A DNA stretch of 64,000 bases, from positions 248,001 through 312,000 of the forward strand of contig NZ_MYFO02000003.1 in the NCBI RefSeq assembly GCF_004514475.2, given 5' to 3'. The position numbers and the translations under genes were made by a program. A model generated the notes under the pieces. It saw nothing but the letters and a program-made list of their open reading frames with translations. It was not told the origin of the DNA and searched no databases. This stretch comes from Paenibacillus athensensis. Its GTDB lineage: Bacteria; Bacillota; Bacilli; Paenibacillales; NBRC-103111. Positions 62,124 to 64,000 of this stretch are shown here, piece by piece (position 1 is the stretch's first letter; the number at the start of each line of letters is the position of its first letter).

Positions 62124-63934
62124 ATTATGCCAGACGATTGCTACTGCTTATAACGATGGACATTGCGCTGATCTGGTCGAGCCTGTCTTCCGCTTACATT
62201 TTTCGTTTTCAGGGCGAGGTTCCCCGAATGTATTGGGACCAATTGCTCGACTACGCGCTAATCTGCTCGGTGCTCGTGCCTGTATGCATGTATATTATTA
62301 AAGCTTATCGGCACGTGTGGGAGTATGCCAGCATCCGCGAGCTGCTGACGATTGTGCAGGTCATTTTTATTACGCAAGCAGCGGCTTACCCGCTGACCTA
62401 TTTGCTCAGCGGCTCCGTGGTGCCGATTTCCGTCTACGTGCTGTCGCTGGAGACGATGATCATCTTGATTGGCGGCATTCGGTTTGCCAGTCGGCTTATC
62501 CGTTGGCGGCTGGACCTGCGCCGGGGCAAGCCTTATCGGGCGCTTATTGTTGGCGCGGGCAGCTGCGGCCGGCTGATCGCTACCGAATTACAGCGCAATC
62601 AGGCCTCGCAAATGAATCCGATCGGGTTCATCGACGACGATGTTAATAAAAAGGGACTGATCGTAGCCGGCTTGCCGGTTTTTGGCGGCCGTCAGGTGCT
62701 GCAGGAGACTGTGCAGGCGATGGGCGTGCACGAAATTATTATTGCGATGCCGTCGGTTAGCCGCCAGCAGCTTTCGGCGATCATCGAGATGGGCAAGACG
62801 ACCGGGGCCAGGCTGAAAATGATTCCGCATTACAACGATCTGATCCACGGCAAAGTATCGATCAACGAAATCCGCGAAGTCGACGTGGGCGATTTGCTCG
62901 GGCGCGAGCAGGTCAAGGTCGATCTCGTAGAGATTTCGGAATACTTGCGTGGCAAAACCGTGCTGGTCACCGGAGCCGGCGGCACGATTGGCTCGGAGCT
63001 GTGCAAGCAGATTGCGGCATTTGAGCCGCGAAAGCTGATTTTGCTCGGGCATGGCGAAAACAGCATCTTTTTAATCGAGCAGGAGCTGCGCAGGTTGTAT
63101 AACGGTCTGAATTTCGTCTCGATTATCGCCGATGTGCAGGACCGCGAGCGGATGTTCAGCGTATTTGAACAGCATGTGCCGCAGGTCGTGTTCCACGCCG
63201 CTGCCCACAAGCATGTGCCGATTATGGAGAACAATGCGTCGGAAGCGATTAAAAATAACGTGCTGGGCACGAAAAATACCGCCGATGCCTCCAGCCGCTA
63301 TAAAGCCGAGCGGTTCATCCTGATTTCGACCGATAAAGCAGTCAATCCGACCAGCATTATGGGCGTCACCAAGCGCATCGCCGAAATGTACGTGCAAAGC
63401 CTGCGCTCGGAATGCAAATTCGGCGCGGTTCGCTTCGGCAACGTGCTCGGCAGCCGGGGCAGCGTCATCCCGACCTTCAAGCAGCAGATCAAGCACGGCG
63501 GTCCCGTGATGGTGACCCATCCGGAAATGATCCGCTACTTCATGACGGTGTCCGAGGCGGTGCAACTGGTCATTCAGGCAGGAGCTTGGGTGGAGGGCGG
63601 CGAAGTATTCGTACTGGACATGGGCAAGCCGGTGAAAATACTCCAGCTGGCTGAGGACCTGATCCGCTTGTCCGGCTTCGAACCGCACAACGATATCAAA
63701 ATTGAGTTTACCGGCATTCGGCCCGGGGAAAAGCTTTACGAGGAGCTGCTGACGAGCGAAGAGGGGCTGACCTCGACGTGTCATAACCGGATTTTTATCG
63801 GCCAGCCGGCATCGATCAACCCGATGGAGCTGGATTTCAACATCAAGCGGCTGGAAAAAAACGTTGGAACGAGCACCGCAGAGCTCAAGGAGCTGCTGAA
63901 ATCAATCGTTCCGACCTATCACAATGTTTCGTAA
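62120..63934 (+). CDS. CapD/FlaA1-type nucleotide-sugar 4,6-dehydratase, membrane-bound
   Basis: 604 aa from GTG 62120, overlapping the VanZ stop. Four membrane helices (about 5-115), a CoA-binding-like Rossmann domain (RALIVGAGSCGRLIATEL), then the SDR domain with VLVTGAGGTIGSELCKQIA. The catalytic motif is STDKAVNPTSIMGVTKR: Met takes the Tyr place, as in the SMK triad of PglF/WbpM. It likely forms UDP-4-keto-6-deoxy-HexNAc at the membrane as the first step of a capsule, EPS or glycoprotein sugar. The window ends 66 bp later, so the rest of the locus is unseen. Confidence 0.92.
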   Translation: MNYARRLLLLITMDIALIWSSLSSAYIFRFQGEVPRMYWDQLLDYALICSVLVPVCMYIIKAYRHVWEYASIRELLTIVQVIFITQAAAYPLTYLLSGSVVPISVYVLSLETMIILIGGIRFASRLIRWRLDLRRGKPYRALIVGAGSCGRLIATELQRNQASQMNPIGFIDDDVNKKGLIVAGLPVFGGRQVLQETVQAMGVHEIIIAMPSVSRQQLSAIIEMGKTTGARLKMIPHYNDLIHGKVSINEIREVDVGDLLGREQVKVDLVEISEYLRGKTVLVTGAGGTIGSELCKQIAAFEPRKLILLGHGENSIFLIEQELRRLYNGLNFVSIIADVQDRERMFSVFEQHVPQVVFHAAAHKHVPIMENNASEAIKNNVLGTKNTADASSRYKAERFILISTDKAVNPTSIMGVTKRIAEMYVQSLRSECKFGAVRFGNVLGSRGSVIPTFKQQIKHGGPVMVTHPEMIRYFMTVSEAVQLVIQAGAWVEGGEVFVLDMGKPVKILQLAEDLIRLSGFEPHNDIKIEFTGIRPGEKLYEELLTSEEGLTSTCHNRIFIGQPASINPMELDFNIKRLEKNVGTSTAELKELLKSIVPTYHNVS

Positions 63935-64000
63935 AAAGGAACGTGCCGCTTTGGGACAGCGCAAACCCGTTTTTCTGAAAAATGTCGGATATAATTTTAT

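Overview
The window is a GC-rich stretch of a Gram-positive, endospore-former-type chromosome, most consistent with Paenibacillaceae (Paenibacillus/Cohnella-like). Support comes from purine-rich AGGAGG ribosome-binding sites with frequent GTG/TTG starts, gene families typical of that group (bacilliredoxin, YneF, LiaI/PspA, DUF402, UvsE, FabI, VanZ), lipoboxes, and strong intrinsic terminators after most transcription units. The assignment is by inference; no rRNA or tRNA gene is present. I recognise about 50 genes. Most are housekeeping or conserved accessory genes, with no prophage, insertion sequence or CRISPR array.

Layout. 1-3015: end of a chemotaxis operon (partial cheW, then a CheA carrying two CheW-like domains). 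3075-9829: a DRE-TIM aldolase-like gene (minus), a small hypothetical, an ArsB-type transporter, a lipoprotein of a family with a second copy at 19.5 kb, an FAD oxidoreductase and a secreted metallophosphoesterase (both minus). 10063-15492: secreted HtrA-like protease plus stalk-domain protein, then a LiaI-PspA-PspC-PspA envelope-stress operon. 15727-20310: NodB-family lipoprotein, two small hydrophilic proteins, bacilliredoxin, nadE, a 9-bp minisatellite and the second lipoprotein paralogue. 20436-26810: bioA (minus), acpS, lipoprotein cytochrome c and a membrane protein (minus), mutY, a Crp/Fnr regulator and an HD-GYP protein (minus). 27107-31742: a degraded locus, then a cobalamin riboswitch with terminator in front of the class Ib ribonucleotide reductase genes nrdI-nrdE-nrdF. 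31949-41548: sodA, small genes, GNAT, DUF402-lepB, queG-ogt, a second HD-GYP, yneF, tetR-folE, a second 9-bp minisatellite, and a dGTPase-family gene. 41784-47289: a very divergent superoxide-dismutase-like protein with a repeat linker, an alpha/beta hydrolase, IclR, and a CDF transporter. 47390-55136: acnA, an amidase-domain protein, ddl, uvsE, fabI. 55520-63934: an 1847-aa secreted multi-repeat protein, a VanZ-type membrane protein with an extracellular insert, and a CapD/FlaA1-type nucleotide-sugar dehydratase, probably the edge of a surface polysaccharide locus.

The points most worth following are: (i) the B12 riboswitch that should switch off the B12-independent reductase when cobalamin is present; (ii) a 169-bp nested inverted repeat between nrdE and nrdF; (iii) the 643-aa SOD-like protein with eight 16-residue repeats, many holding a Cys-His pair, and altered second-shell active-site residues; (iv) two intergenic 9-bp minisatellites together with low-complexity expansions inside uvsE and the SOD-like gene, suggesting that repeat slippage is common in this genome; (v) the two-member family of exported proteins sharing an unrecognised C-terminal domain. 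I did not find a clearly new multi-gene defence or metabolic system.
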